From assembly GCA_025210775.1 (NCBI GenBank), contig JAOARB010000022.1:62001-126000 (forward strand): DNA of 64,000 bases, given 5' to 3'. Below are positions 26,441 through 36,087 of the stretch, piece by piece (positions within the stretch are counted from its first letter, which is position 1; each line of letters opens with the position of its first letter). The stretch comes from Prolixibacteraceae bacterium (lineage in GTDB: Bacteria > Bacteroidota > Bacteroidia > Bacteroidales > Prolixibacteraceae). The translations under genes and the position numbers were made by a program. The notes beneath the pieces are model-generated. The model had not been told where the DNA came from. It saw nothing but the letters and a program-made list of their open reading frames with translations, and made no database searches.

Positions 26441-26914
26441 TATTTATAATTGTTTGATGATTTTAAATTATTTCCTTGTTTGTTAGGATTTACTGGTAGG
26501 AGAGGTGCTTGCGTTTTTCTTCTTGATTTTTTGAATCTCTTCAAAAGTAACAAAAAAACATCGGTTGTCGCCCTATTTTGCTCCTGATATCTTTCATATT
26601 AATATTTAATTTGGCTGAATCCTTTCATTATGTCAATTTAGACTGGTGTGGATCGTGTTGTATAGAATATTATTTTATGTTTTGTGGATGGTTAAGTTAA
26701 TTAATTCCCATTAGACCGCACATATCTAATGTCATGACCCATTTATATCTCTTTTTTGTTGCTGATTATTCTCATGTTCTCTTGAAAGCATTTTATGCTA
26801 TTTTGCATTAACTCCAGATCTAATTTTACACTTTAGACTCTTTTTAATACATTGGTAAGACTTTCTTTTTTTGGGGTTACAAAAAGGGAGAGAAAGGACT
26901 AAATCTTAAAGTTT
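26441..26914. other. Divergent intergenic region between the MFS transporter and lipA
   Basis: On the minus strand TACTTTTG (complement of 26542-26549) matches TAnnTTTG and may serve the transporter; no -33 partner is seen. The lipA side has no exact element. Nothing else was recognised. Confidence 0.4.
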
Positions 26915-27778
26915 ATGGAAAATAGAAGAAGAAAACCAGACTGGTTAAAGATTCGTCTACCAGAAGGTAAAACATATCAGAACGTCAAAGGAATTGTCAA
27001 AGAACATAAGTTGCATACCATTTGTTCGTCGGGTCGTTGTCCTAATATGGCAGAGTGTTGGGGAAACGGTACCGCAACATTTATGATCTTAGGAGAGATA
27101 TGTACACGTTCTTGTAAATTCTGTGCAACTCAAAGTGGAAAACCTCTTCCTGTTGATTTTAATGAGCCAAAAAGAATTGCCAATTCGGTTAAGTTGATGA
27201 ACCTAAAACACTGTGTGGTTACATCGGTGGACAGAGATGACCTTGAAGATGGAGGAGCTGAGATCTGGGCACAAACAATAACTGAGGTTAAGAAAGAGAA
27301 TCCAAATACTACCATGGAGGTTCTTGTTCCTGACTTTGATGGCAAAACGGAGTGTTTGGATAAGGTCATTGATGCGAATCCTGAGATTATTTCACATAAT
27401 TTAGAGACTGTAAGACGTATTACTCCAGAAGTGCGAAGCCGTGCAAAGTATGATCTGAGTCTTGAAGTATTAAAATATATCGCTGGAAGAGGTGTTGTTA
27501 CCAAAACAGCTCTTATGTTGGGTTTAGGTGAGACCAAAGAGGAGTTGATGGAGACGATGGATGATTTGCGTAATGCAGGAGTTGAAATTCTGACATTGGG
27601 GCAATACCTGCAACCTACAAAGAAACATTTCGAAGTTCAGGAATATTGTCATCCAGATTATTTTGCTGAACTTAAAGAGATTGGATTAGAGAAAGGCTTT
27701 AGAGTGGTGGAAAGCGCACCGATGGTTCGTTCTTCTTATCATGCCGAGAATCATATCCGTAAAACCGAAACGATATAA
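26915..27778 (+). CDS. lipA: Lipoyl synthase
   Basis: LipA is a radical SAM enzyme that inserts two sulfur atoms into protein-bound octanoate. Both clusters are visible: the auxiliary C-X4-C-X5-C (Cys37, Cys42, Cys48 in CSSGRCPNMAEC) and the radical SAM C-X3-C-X2-C (Cys63, Cys67, Cys70 in CTRSCKFC). The C-terminal RSSYHAE, whose serine binds the auxiliary cluster, is present. The length of 287 residues is typical. lipB follows after 28 bp, so the two probably form an operon. Confidence 0.97.
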   Translation: MENRRRKPDWLKIRLPEGKTYQNVKGIVKEHKLHTICSSGRCPNMAECWGNGTATFMILGEICTRSCKFCATQSGKPLPVDFNEPKRIANSVKLMNLKHCVVTSVDRDDLEDGGAEIWAQTITEVKKENPNTTMEVLVPDFDGKTECLDKVIDANPEIISHNLETVRRITPEVRSRAKYDLSLEVLKYIAGRGVVTKTALMLGLGETKEELMETMDDLRNAGVEILTLGQYLQPTKKHFEVQEYCHPDYFAELKEIGLEKGFRVVESAPMVRSSYHAENHIRKTETI

Positions 27779-27806
27779 TTTTAATCCCCCAAATCAATAG
27801 AATCTG

Positions 27807-28499
27807 ATGAATAAAGAAATCCAAATAATAGATCTAGGAAACGGCGCCTATCAGGAGGTTTGGGACCTTCAAGAGAAATATTTTAACGAAGTGCTTGGCA
27901 TCAAAAAAGATAATGCCAAAAGAGAGGATAAACAGGAGACTCCCAATCGTTTAATTTTTGTTGAACATCCTCACGTTTTTACTCTTGGTAAGAGTGGTGA
28001 TGAGCATAACCTTTTGGTCAATTATATCCAGCTAAGAGCAAAACATGCTGAGTTTGTCAAAACCAATAGAGGTGGAGATATTACTTACCATGGACCCGGA
28101 CAAATCGTAGGTTATCCGATTTTTGACCTAGAGAATTTCCATATCGGCTTAAGGGACTATATCGAGGTCATGGAAGAGGCGGTAATCAAAACGATTGCTG
28201 AATATGGTATTGTTGGTACTCGTGATGATAAAGCTACTGGCGTATGGATCGATACCGATAAGCCTTTTTTAACACGCAAGATATGTGCCATTGGTGTTCG
28301 TGCTTCTCGTTTTGTTTCGATGCATGGGTTTGCTCTAAATGTGAACACTGACCTTGAATATTTCAATCTGATTAATCCTTGTGGATTCCAAGATAGGGGA
28401 GTCACTTCGATTCAAAAGGAGATAGGTCGTGAGGTGGATATGGAAGAGGTTAAAACAAAACTTGCAACTCATTTTATTTCTCTGTTGCAAGCGAATTAG
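27807..28499 (+). CDS. lipB: Octanoyl-[acyl carrier protein]:protein N-octanoyltransferase
   Basis: LipB moves octanoate from acyl carrier protein to the lipoyl domains, giving the substrate for LipA. The 230-residue protein contains NRGGDITYHGPGQIVGYPI near 87-105, Lys158 in TRKICAIGV and Cys192 in NPCGFQDRG, the catalytic Lys/Cys pair of the family. The gene follows lipA directly; its last 26 bp overlap the convergent small membrane gene. Confidence 0.96.
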   Translation: MNKEIQIIDLGNGAYQEVWDLQEKYFNEVLGIKKDNAKREDKQETPNRLIFVEHPHVFTLGKSGDEHNLLVNYIQLRAKHAEFVKTNRGGDITYHGPGQIVGYPIFDLENFHIGLRDYIEVMEEAVIKTIAEYGIVGTRDDKATGVWIDTDKPFLTRKICAIGVRASRFVSMHGFALNVNTDLEYFNLINPCGFQDRGVTSIQKEIGREVDMEEVKTKLATHFISLLQAN

Positions 28500-28746
28500 A
28501 GACTCTTCTTTGTTGAATCTTTTTACCGATATATTGGCCTAGGAAATAGGAGCCAAATAAGAATGGGGCTAAGTTCCATGTTAAGGAGATGCCATTTAAG
28601 GACCTGAACCATACTACAAATGGAACGGGTAGATGGATTGTAAGAAACCACATTAATGAGAATTTCTTTGTTGTGGCTCTATAATATCCAAATGGGACAT
28701 TGAAGAATAATGTACCTATACATGTAATTAAAGCTGCGATTATCAT
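28474..28746 (-). CDS. Small membrane protein of unknown function
   Basis: The 90-residue product has a hydrophobic N-terminal helix (IIAALITCIGTLFF), a middle segment WFLTIHLPVPFVVWF and a third hydrophobic stretch LAPFLFGSYFLGQYIG, then a charged tail. It looks like a three-helix inner membrane protein. It overlaps the lipB 3' end by 26 bp in convergent orientation, which is unusual but allowed. No family was recognised. Confidence 0.6.
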   Translation of the reverse strand: MIIAALITCIGTLFFNVPFGYYRATTKKFSLMWFLTIHLPVPFVVWFRSLNGISLTWNLAPFLFGSYFLGQYIGKKIQQRRVSNSLATEK

Positions 28747-28882
28747 TATTAATTGTTGTCTGAATTCGGGTACGAAAATAATAAAATACTCATTAGTCTG
28801 AAATAGAAACCTTATAATTTAATGACAATAATCATTTAACATTGATTAACTGAAAATTTTAGGTGCTGTTTAAACTAATGTG

Positions 28883-28972
28883 CATATTTGCATCGTAAGG
28901 GAAAAGCAAATTTTTTCATAGGAATTTTAGGTTAGGTTAGGTTTGAGGATGTCCATTAGGACATCCTTTTTT
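28883..28972 (+). ncRNA. Candidate small RNA (orphan promoter plus terminator)
   Basis: CATATTTG (28883-28890) resembles the promoters of the tRNA-Leu genes (TATATTTGCATCG) in the -7 box and the following bases, with one mismatch. Some 56 nt downstream a perfect 9-bp stem AGGATGTCC (28946-28954) with 28959-28967 and four-base loop is followed by six T. No coding frame is read between them and the nearest plus-strand gene, lipB, ends 447 bp upstream. A transcript of about 75 nt is implied. No -33 TTG was found. A plain read-through terminator for lipB cannot be excluded. Confidence 0.4.
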
Positions 28973-28998
28973 GTTTTATGATGTTTGCTTCTATTCAT

Positions 28999-29041
28999 AA
29001 AAAAAGGTCCTGTATTAAACCGAAGTTTTTCTCAAGACCTT
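28999..29041 (-). terminator. Terminator of dus
   Basis: In the minus-strand transcript AAGGTC pairs with GACCTT (plus coordinates 29036-29041 and 29004-29009), followed by seven U. Confidence 0.65.
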
Positions 29042-29054
29042 AATTTTTAATGTG

Positions 29055-30068
29055 TTACTTTAGACTTATATTGGTGTAATCAACTCTTACGTCTGCATAT
29101 GTTTCTGCAATATCATCTAGTATCGTCAATACTTCTTCTAACTCATCGGCTCTTAATAGACGAATACGTTGTTCTCTAAAATTCTTTAGACTAGGAAAGT
29201 ATTTGGCAAAATGACGTCGCATCTCTTTGACTGCTCTCTCTGGTGAATCTTTCCAGTTGATCGATTGTGTCAATTGCTCTTTTACGTTGGCTACAATATC
29301 CGAAACTAATGGTGCAGGAAGAAGCTCGCCTGTTTCAAGATAGTGTCTTACTTCGTGGAATATCCATGGTCTTCCGATTGCTCCTCGTCCGATCATTAAA
29401 CCATCTACTCCTGTCTTGTCTAAACACTCTTTTGCTTTTAGTGGACCGTTGATGTCTCCATTACCTATAATAGGAATGTGCATGCGAGGGTTGTTCTTGA
29501 CTTTACCAATCCAATCCCAATCGGCTTCTCCTGTATAAAGTTGCTTTCTTGTTCTTCCATGAATGGTTAATGCCGCAATACCTGTGTCTTGTAGTTGCTC
29601 TGCTACGTCGACAATGACTTTGCTATTTTCATCCCACCCTAAACGAGTCTTTACTGTTACTGGTTTGTTGACCGCCTTAACAATTTGACGTGTCATCTCT
29701 ATCATCTTAGGAACATCTTGGAACATTCCTGATCCAGCCCCTTTCTTAACGATCTTCTTCATTGGACACCCAAAATTGATGTCGATAATATCTGGATCTG
29801 ATTCTTCAGCAATCTTTGCTGCTTCTACCATAGAATCGATATTATGTCCAAAAATCTGTATCCCTACTGGTCTATCGAATTCAAAGAGTGTCATCTTTCT
29901 CTTTGTTTTGGCTACATCTCTAATTAAAGCTTCTGAAGAGACAAACTCCGTATACATCACATCGGCACCATATTTCTTACACATATATCTAAATGATTTG
30001 TATGTGACGTCCTCCATAGGTGCCAGAAACAATGGCATAGAGCCTAGTTCTATATTTCCGATTTTCAC
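29055..30068 (-). CDS. tRNA-dihydrouridine synthase (DusB-like)
   Basis: The enzyme reduces a uridine in the tRNA D-loop with FMN and NADPH. The 337-residue protein begins with a TIM-barrel start LGSMPLFLAPMEDVTYKSFR, has TEFVSSEAL near 40, and INFGCPMKKIVKKGAGSG, where Cys101 is the catalytic acid. TVKTRLGWDE and HGRTRKQLYTGEADW follow, as in the DusB group. The start at 30068 fits the conserved MKIGNIELGSMP. On the minus strand TATATTTG (complement of 30095-30102) is an exact -7 match just upstream. Confidence 0.93.
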   Translation of the reverse strand: MKIGNIELGSMPLFLAPMEDVTYKSFRYMCKKYGADVMYTEFVSSEALIRDVAKTKRKMTLFEFDRPVGIQIFGHNIDSMVEAAKIAEESDPDIIDINFGCPMKKIVKKGAGSGMFQDVPKMIEMTRQIVKAVNKPVTVKTRLGWDENSKVIVDVAEQLQDTGIAALTIHGRTRKQLYTGEADWDWIGKVKNNPRMHIPIIGNGDINGPLKAKECLDKTGVDGLMIGRGAIGRPWIFHEVRHYLETGELLPAPLVSDIVANVKEQLTQSINWKDSPERAVKEMRRHFAKYFPSLKNFREQRIRLLRADELEEVLTILDDIAETYADVRVDYTNISLK

Positions 30069-30094
30069 AATTTCTATATTTGAGTTGAGCTGAC

Positions 30095-30102
30095 AAATAT
30101 AG
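30095..30102 (-). promoter_or_regulatory. Candidate -7 element for dus
   Basis: The minus-strand reading TATATTTG matches TAnnTTTG and lies 27 nt before the ATG. No -33 TTG at the normal distance. Confidence 0.5.
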
Positions 30103-30244
30103 AAAAAAGATTTTTAACTCCTTAATAACCAATATGGACTAACTTTATCTCTGCTGTTTATCAGGGAATAAATAGCCTCTAATCTACTTATCCTTTTATG
30201 TTTAAATAATGTGCGGTAATGAATAAAGATAGCGTTCAATTCCT

Positions 30245-30252
30245 TAGTTTTG
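30245..30252 (+). promoter_or_regulatory. Candidate -7 element for the CPBP protease at 30301
   Basis: TAGTTTTG matches TAnnTTTG, 48 nt before the start codon. No -33 partner visible. Confidence 0.4.
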
Positions 30253-30300
30253 TTTATATTCATTAACTATTAGTCTGTTGAAACAATAATTTAAATAAAT

Positions 30301-31227
30301 ATGTATAACATAATTACTTCTCAGAAGCCTCTAAAATGTATCATTTGGATATTGGTTTTCTTCCTTTTGGGGCAAATTCTAGGAACGGTCGTTTTTCTGA
30401 TCACAAAATCTTTGCTATTTATTCCAGATAACTCTTATGCATTCTATGCTTTAATGACTTCTATCGTATCCATATTTACGTTCTGGGGGTGCGCATGGGC
30501 CTTTTCTCGTGTTTGTATGAAAGGTGGAATGAAGTCTTTCTCTTTCGGCGAGAAAGGAGATGCAGGAAAATATATGAAATTGGTCTTTTTTATGATGCTT
30601 TTGGCTATTCCAATTTCAATATACTTAGGAGAATTAAATAAACTTATTCCTTTCCCTGATTTTATGTCTGGCGTTAAACAGTGGCTTGATGGTCTCGAAG
30701 AAAATTCGATGGCTATTATTTCCTCTTTGGTTGATCGTTCCAATTTTGGATTGATGTTGATTAATTTGGTCATTATCGCTGTTATCCCAGCTGTCGGTGA
30801 AGAGTTGGTCTTTAGAGGAATCATTCAACGAATGATTTATAATAAAAATCGTAGCATTCATAAAGCAATATGGCTTACTGCTGTTATTTTTAGTGTGATG
30901 CATTTCGAGTTCTCTGGACTGCTTTCTCGTGTTTTCCTTGGTGCAATTCTTGGCTATATCTATTATTGGACTGGTAGTCTGTGGATGTCTATATGGGCCC
31001 ATTTTATTAATAATGGAACATTGGTTGTTCTTGCTTATCTCTCTGCTGCAGGTTATATCGATGTTAATGTGATTGAGAATGATATTCCTATGGCAAAATT
31101 GAGTGGCTATATGATGATGGCCGTAGTGCTGATTGTGCCTGCTATTCGTTCTTTGTATAGTAAAAGGAAACAGTTTGATACTCCCGTTGTGGAGGAGGCT
31201 GAAGTAAATGAAGTGGATGCAAATTAA
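30301..31227 (+). CDS. CPBP family intramembrane glutamic-type protease
   Basis: This 308-residue polytopic membrane protein has the three CPBP/Abi motifs: GEELVFRG with Glu167, Glu168 and Arg172; SVMHFEF with His201; and WAHFINN with His234. Related proteins (Rce1/CAAX prenyl protease type II family) cut substrates within the membrane; in bacteria many have been proposed to act in immunity or processing of secreted peptides. At least seven hydrophobic segments are seen. The C-terminal about 30 residues are acidic (VEEAEVNEVD). It is transcribed alone, convergent with the gene at 31246. The substrate is unknown. Confidence 0.88.
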   Translation: MYNIITSQKPLKCIIWILVFFLLGQILGTVVFLITKSLLFIPDNSYAFYALMTSIVSIFTFWGCAWAFSRVCMKGGMKSFSFGEKGDAGKYMKLVFFMMLLAIPISIYLGELNKLIPFPDFMSGVKQWLDGLEENSMAIISSLVDRSNFGLMLINLVIIAVIPAVGEELVFRGIIQRMIYNKNRSIHKAIWLTAVIFSVMHFEFSGLLSRVFLGAILGYIYYWTGSLWMSIWAHFINNGTLVVLAYLSAAGYIDVNVIENDIPMAKLSGYMMMAVVLIVPAIRSLYSKRKQFDTPVVEEAEVNEVDAN

Positions 31228-31233
31228 ATAATA

Positions 31234-31262
31234 TACTGGTTGGAGCTATGCTTCAACCAGTA
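31234..31262. terminator. Hairpin between convergent genes
   Basis: TACTGGTTGGAGC (31234-31246) pairs with GCTTCAACCAGTA (31250-31262), with one G-U pair and a three-base loop. The stop codon of the minus-strand gene lies across the left arm and loop. No good T-run follows, so the termination role is only probable. Confidence 0.5.
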
Positions 31263-32004
31263 CATTAGGATCTAAAATATTTAATTTACATTGCTGCTTT
31301 TCCGATTTAATTTTCTCTCTTTCGTATGGACGATATACGTATATAACACCGTATTGACTCGATCTTTCTCTTTTTCTTTCTGCGGGTAAACGAGAGTAAT
31401 ATCCCTCTATTTCATTCCATAATTTTAGTATATGACGGTCTGCCTCCCCCCTTAGATTGATCACCTCTTTGGTCATCCTTTGGGTGTTCTTTTTGTAGGT
31501 GTTATGACTAAAATATAGATCTTTAAAGAGATCGAATTTGACTTTCACTACCGCTATGGATGGCGAGTATATAGGGTTCCCTCTTTGGGCAATCCTTTGT
31601 TGTTCTCCTTCAATAAATTTCTCTCCCCATTTAAGTAGATCTTTGTCATTTAGTAGGGAAGGGAGTTTGGTATTTGCAGGATCTAGTCCGTATAACTCTC
31701 TTGTCTCTGGTTTTATCTCTTTCCTGATTACAGCGAAATTATATACTTGAATGAAATGGTGGAGGTATAACCTGGCTTTCTCTACCGCTTTGGTGTATTT
31801 CTTGCTGTTCTGATTTTGTTCCTTTATCGCCTGCTTCTGGTTTAAAGTGGCGGTCTCAAAAAGAGGATAAAATGTTTGTAGCTTAGAGAGAAGTGGGGCA
31901 CTAAATGGAATATCATTTATGCTCGTTCTATCGGCTGTGTCTATGGCACTCCGTATTGCTCTAAGTCTTGCTTTATCGGTATTGGGCAATCTACGATATG
32001 GCAT
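31246..32004 (-). CDS. Conserved hypothetical protein of Bacteroidota type
   Basis: The 252-residue protein is basic and mostly helical. It begins MPYRRLPNTDKARLRAIRSA, a start I recognise from uncharacterised Bacteroidota proteins, and includes YLHHFIQVYNFAVIRKEI and a C-terminal YGVIYVYRPYEREKI strand. There is no signal peptide, membrane segment or enzyme motif. Regular helices around 40-100 suggest a helical bundle. The function is not known. Confidence 0.65.
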   Translation of the reverse strand: MPYRRLPNTDKARLRAIRSAIDTADRTSINDIPFSAPLLSKLQTFYPLFETATLNQKQAIKEQNQNSKKYTKAVEKARLYLHHFIQVYNFAVIRKEIKPETRELYGLDPANTKLPSLLNDKDLLKWGEKFIEGEQQRIAQRGNPIYSPSIAVVKVKFDLFKDLYFSHNTYKKNTQRMTKEVINLRGEADRHILKLWNEIEGYYSRLPAERKRERSSQYGVIYVYRPYEREKIKSEKQQCKLNILDPNVLVEA

Positions 32005-32259
32005 ACTTACGTTTCTAATGGTGTTCTACTTGATATTCTATTGTGCACAGAAATGCATACGATGAAAAGTGTTGCGTGTGTATGTTTCCTATGTATATGT
32101 AGAACGATAGAAGTCTGAAATTGTTTTATCGTAATGGAATGCTATTATGCCCTAATGAAGTAATGATAGCTATTGTTTTGTTGTTCTGTCTTGATGCAAC
32201 TGAGTGATGATATGTGATGATTTTAACCCTTCTATTTTTATGATATTGCCTATTGTTCC

Positions 32260-33123
32260 TTAATCTTTTTTGTAATAGAAAATCAAACAGGTGATCAGTA
32301 TAAGTTGAAATATGGTCGCCAATATGGATCCCTCAAATCCAAATGCCCCACCATTTATGATGTTTGCATCAGGGATACTGCACTCTATCATCGAGTAGTC
32401 ATTCATTCCACTTACATTAAACCCAAATAGAGATTGAAAGAAATTCCAACTGAAATGTAAGGCTATAGGAAACCATAAATTCTTAGTGTAGGTATACGTG
32501 ATTCCTAGGGTAAGACCTGCAAGAAAAACGTTGATCATTCCTAAAGTACTCATGTTGGGATTCCATAGATGAGAAATCATAAATAGGGTTGTAGCTAAGA
32601 TTAATGCTATGTACTTGTTGAAACTAGCCATAAAACATCTTAATATATAGCCCCTTATTAGGATCTCCTCACTTAAGGATATGATGATATAATAGACAAA
32701 TGAAAGAGTTAGGTTCTTCAAGACAAATGAAGTCCTGATATATTCAATCTGCCCTGTGCCTATCAGTATAATATACCCTGTTAACATACAAAGGGCCCCT
32801 GCAATCAATCCAATAATTATGTCTGTAGACTTTCCTTCTATTCGTAATCCGATGTCTAGAAAGGAGCGCTTTTCTATCCATCTGGTGAAGATCGCTACCG
32901 TTGTTATTGTTCCAATCAGTGTTGCAATCCCGATGTAAAGAAACTCTATGGAGGTTTGTTCTGATGTTGCAGGTGTATAGGAAATGTTTGCGAGTAATGA
33001 TATGATGACATTAATAACCCCTACAATAATGACCCATGGGATCAAGATAAGTATCCCCATTAGCCACTGATGTCTTAGCTTCTTTGGTGAGTTTGTTGTT
33101 TTGTTCTTGAATGAATGGTTCAT
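32260..33123 (-). CDS. CPBP family intramembrane glutamic-type protease
   Basis: The 287-residue membrane protein carries SEEILIRGYILR with Glu152, Glu153 and Arg157, MISHLWNPN with His185, and LHFSWNFFQS near 225 as the third motif. It has eight predicted hydrophobic segments and a basic N terminus. It belongs to the same family as the product at 30301, but the two are quite divergent outside the motifs, so this is not a recent duplication. It is alone on the strand and 219 bp from the sdhB end. Confidence 0.88.
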   Translation of the reverse strand: MNHSFKNKTTNSPKKLRHQWLMGILILIPWVIIVGVINVIISLLANISYTPATSEQTSIEFLYIGIATLIGTITTVAIFTRWIEKRSFLDIGLRIEGKSTDIIIGLIAGALCMLTGYIILIGTGQIEYIRTSFVLKNLTLSFVYYIIISLSEEILIRGYILRCFMASFNKYIALILATTLFMISHLWNPNMSTLGMINVFLAGLTLGITYTYTKNLWFPIALHFSWNFFQSLFGFNVSGMNDYSMIECSIPDANIINGGAFGFEGSILATIFQLILITCLIFYYKKD

Positions 33124-33283
33124 TACTTGACGAAGAGATTATTTGAAACGATCTTAGATCTGTGAATATATGTTAAAGCAATTATTGTTAATATGATTTA
33201 TGTCATATTTAAATAACGCATAACATTTTTAACATATTGCCTATTTGGGTGTTTATTATGTCATCTTATCTGACAAGTAAAAT

Positions 33284-33311
33284 AAAAAAAGCGCCACCAT
33301 AGTGACGCTTC
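33284..33311 (-). terminator. Terminator of the sdhCAB operon
   Basis: Plus-strand AAGCGCCAC/AGTGACGCTT arms around a short loop; the minus-strand transcript ends in seven U. Confidence 0.88.
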
Positions 33312-33341
33312 TTATTATTTCTGCTTGTGCATAACTGAGGA

Positions 33342-34103
33342 TTAGTCAGCAATTTTTGCACAAAGATATTCGCGGTTTAGGCGAGCAATGTTTGAAATTG
33401 AAATCGCTTTAGGACAAGCAATCTCACAAGCTCCAGTGTTTGTACATCCACCGAATCCTAATTCATCCATTTTTGCTACCATCGCTTTAGCTCTACGCTT
33501 TCCTTCTACTTGACCTTGTGGAAGTTTTGCAAATTGAGAAACTTTTGCTGCTACGAACAACATAGCTGATGAGTTTTTACAAGTTGCTACACATGCACCA
33601 CAACCGATACAAGCTGCTGCGTCCATTGCTTCTTCTGCGTCATCCTGGTTGATAGGGATAGCATTTCCATCAGGAACACCACCTGTACCAACAGAGATAT
33701 ATCCACCTGCTTGTTGGATCTCTTCGAAAGCATTACGGTTTACAATTAAATCCTTGATTACTGGGAATGCTCCTGCTCTCCAAGGCTCAATAGTAATTGT
33801 CTCTCCTTCGTTGAATTTACGCATGTGCAACTGACATGTTGTAATCTCTGTATCTGGTCCGTGTGCTTTACCATTGATGTAAAGAGAACACATACCACAG
33901 ATACCTTCACGACAATCATGGTCAAAAGCAACTGGGTCTTTTCCTTCACGAATCAACTGATCGTTAAGGATGTCTAACATCTCTAGGAATGAACTTCCTT
34001 GTGAAACATTTGATAACTCGTAAGTCTCGAATGCTCCTTTAGATTTGGAGTTTTTTTGTCTCCAAACTTTGATATATAGCTTATTTAATATTTTATCTGC
34101 CAT
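33342..34103 (-). CDS. sdhB: Succinate dehydrogenase/fumarate reductase iron-sulfur subunit
   Basis: This subunit passes electrons between the flavoprotein and the membrane cytochrome b through three clusters. The [2Fe-2S] region is [12 protein letters not shown] with Cys64, Cys69, Cys72 and Cys90; the [4Fe-4S] motif is [11 protein letters not shown]; the [3Fe-4S] motif is [12 protein letters not shown]. The 253 residues match the Bacteroidota type, with a longer insertion between ferredoxin domains than in E. coli. It is third in the sdhCAB operon, 22 bp after sdhA. Whether the complex runs as dehydrogenase or fumarate reductase cannot be decided from the sequence. Confidence 0.96.
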   Translation of the reverse strand: MADKILNKLYIKVWRQKNSKSKGAFETYELSNVSQGSSFLEMLDILNDQLIREGKDPVAFDHDCREGICGMCSLYINGKAHGPDTEITTCQLHMRKFNEGETITIEPWRAGAFPVIKDLIVNRNAFEEIQQAGGYISVGTGGVPDGNAIPINQDDAEEAMDAAACIGCGACVATCKNSSAMLFVAAKVSQFAKLPQGQVEGKRRAKAMVAKMDELGFGGCTNTGACEIACPKAISISNIARLNREYLCAKIAD

Positions 34104-34125
34104 CGTAATGTGGATTATCTAACAA

Positions 34126-36066
34126 TTATTTATAGCTACGTTGAACAAGTTTTACATTCTCGAAAACTAATTCTTCTCTATGCATTACAGGTTCTTGTCC
34201 AGCTCCTTTGTATTCCCAAGCTGAAGCATAACATCCTGTTTCGTCATTACGTTTTGCTTCTCCTTCTTCGGTAGCAGACTCTTCGCGGAAGTGACCTCCA
34301 CAAGACTCGTTACGCTCTAGAGCATCAAGAGCCATAAGCTCAGCGATGTCGAATGAATCAGCAACACGAACAGCTTTCTCTAGTTCTGGATTCAAGTTAT
34401 CCAATTCACCAGGAATGCGAACGTTTTGATAGTACTCTTTACGTAGTTCACGGATCTCTTTAACGGCTTTCTTCAAACCTTCTTCGTTACGAGACATTCC
34501 TACGTGATCCCACATGATCATACCTAATTTCTTATGGAAATGATCGATAGGCTCAGTACCTTTAGCATTAAATAGTTGTTCAAGACGACCAGTTACTTCT
34601 TTCTCAATTTTCTCAAATTCAGGAAGAGTAGTGTCAATCTTAGGAACCATGATTTCGTCTGCTAGATAGTCTCCAATAGTATAAGGAAGAACGAAATATC
34701 CATCAGCCAAACCTTGCATCAATGCAGATGCTCCTAGACGGTTAGCTCCGTGGTCTGAGAAGTTAGCCTCACCAAGTGCATACAATCCAGGAATGGTTGT
34801 CATCAAGTTGTAGTCTACCCAAGTACCACCCATTGTATAGTGAATAGCTGGATAAATCTGCATAGGGTTGTTATATGGATCAACGTCTGTAATCTTTTCG
34901 TACATTTGGAAAAGGTTACCATAACGCTTCTCAATAGTATCTTTACCTAGACGGTCGATAGCATATTTGAAATCTAGGAATACTGCTTTACCTTCTGCAT
35001 TAACACCAAATCCTGCATCACAACGCTCTTTTGCTGCACGAGACGCAACGTCACGTGGAACCAAGTTACCATATGATGGGTAACGACGCTCTAGATAGAA
35101 ATCACGATCCTCATCTTTGATGTCGTTAGCAGAAATTTGACCTTTTTGAAGTTTTACTGCATCTTCTTTCTTCTTAGGTACCCATACACGTCCATCATTA
35201 CGAAGTGACTCTGACATCAAAGTCAATTTCGATTGTTGTGATCCGTGAACTGGAATACAAGTAGGGTGAATCTGTACAAACGCTGGGTTTGACATGAATG
35301 CACCACGACGATAGATTTGTGCTGCAGCTGAACCAGAACATCCCATAGCATTTGTTGAAAGGAAGAATACGTTACCATAACCTCCAGTACAAATACATAC
35401 AGCATGTGCTCCGTGTCTTTGGATCTCTCCTGTAACCATATCACGAGCAATGATACCTCTTGCTTTACCATCGATAACAACAAGATCTAACATCTCTGTA
35501 CGGTTGTGCATTGTTACAGTACCTTCCGCAATCTGACGGTTTAGTGCTGAATATGCTCCTAATAGTAGCTGCTGTCCAGTTTGCCCACGTGCATAGAAAG
35601 TACGACTTACTAGTACACCACCAAATGAACGGTTTGCCAATGATCCACCATATTCACGTGCAAAAGGTACACCTTGTGCAACACATTGGTCAATGATCAA
35701 TGGTGAAACTTCTGCCAAACGATATACGTTTGCTTCTCTTGCTCTATAGTCTCCCCCTTTGATTGTATCGTAGAAAAGACGATAGATTGAGTCGTTATCG
35801 TTTTGGTAGTTTTTTGCTGCGTTGATACCTCCCTGTGCTGCAATAGAGTGTGCACGACGTGGAGAATCTTGGTAACAAAATGCCTTTACGTTATATCCTA
35901 GCTCTCCTAATGAAGCAGCTGCGGATGCTCCCGCAAGACCTGTTCCTACAACAATTACGTCTAATTTACGCTTGTTTGCTGGAGAAACAACTTTAATACT
36001 TGCTTTATGTTTAGACCATTTCTCGGCCAATGGCCCAGCTGGTATTTTTGAATCTAAAATGCTCAT
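34126..36066 (-). CDS. sdhA: Succinate dehydrogenase/fumarate reductase flavoprotein subunit
   Basis: The 646-residue flavoprotein binds FAD covalently and oxidises succinate or reduces fumarate. [20 protein letters not shown] is the FAD dinucleotide-binding loop, and [14 protein letters not shown] carries the His that links FAD. The substrate-site segments [20 protein letters not shown] and [11 protein letters not shown] are visible. The C-terminal end contains a region of about 40 acidic residues, typical of Bacteroidota proteins. It lies between sdhC and sdhB. Confidence 0.96.
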   Translation of the reverse strand: MSILDSKIPAGPLAEKWSKHKASIKVVSPANKRKLDVIVVGTGLAGASAAASLGELGYNVKAFCYQDSPRRAHSIAAQGGINAAKNYQNDNDSIYRLFYDTIKGGDYRAREANVYRLAEVSPLIIDQCVAQGVPFAREYGGSLANRSFGGVLVSRTFYARGQTGQQLLLGAYSALNRQIAEGTVTMHNRTEMLDLVVIDGKARGIIARDMVTGEIQRHGAHAVCICTGGYGNVFFLSTNAMGCSGSAAAQIYRRGAFMSNPAFVQIHPTCIPVHGSQQSKLTLMSESLRNDGRVWVPKKKEDAVKLQKGQISANDIKDEDRDFYLERRYPSYGNLVPRDVASRAAKERCDAGFGVNAEGKAVFLDFKYAIDRLGKDTIEKRYGNLFQMYEKITDVDPYNNPMQIYPAIHYTMGGTWVDYNLMTTIPGLYALGEANFSDHGANRLGASALMQGLADGYFVLPYTIGDYLADEIMVPKIDTTLPEFEKIEKEVTGRLEQLFNAKGTEPIDHFHKKLGMIMWDHVGMSRNEEGLKKAVKEIRELRKEYYQNVRIPGELDNLNPELEKAVRVADSFDIAELMALDALERNESCGGHFREESATEEGEAKRNDETGCYASAWEYKGAGQEPVMHREELVFENVKLVQRSYK

Positions 36067-36087
36067 CTGTAAAATCCTTAAAGGTTC

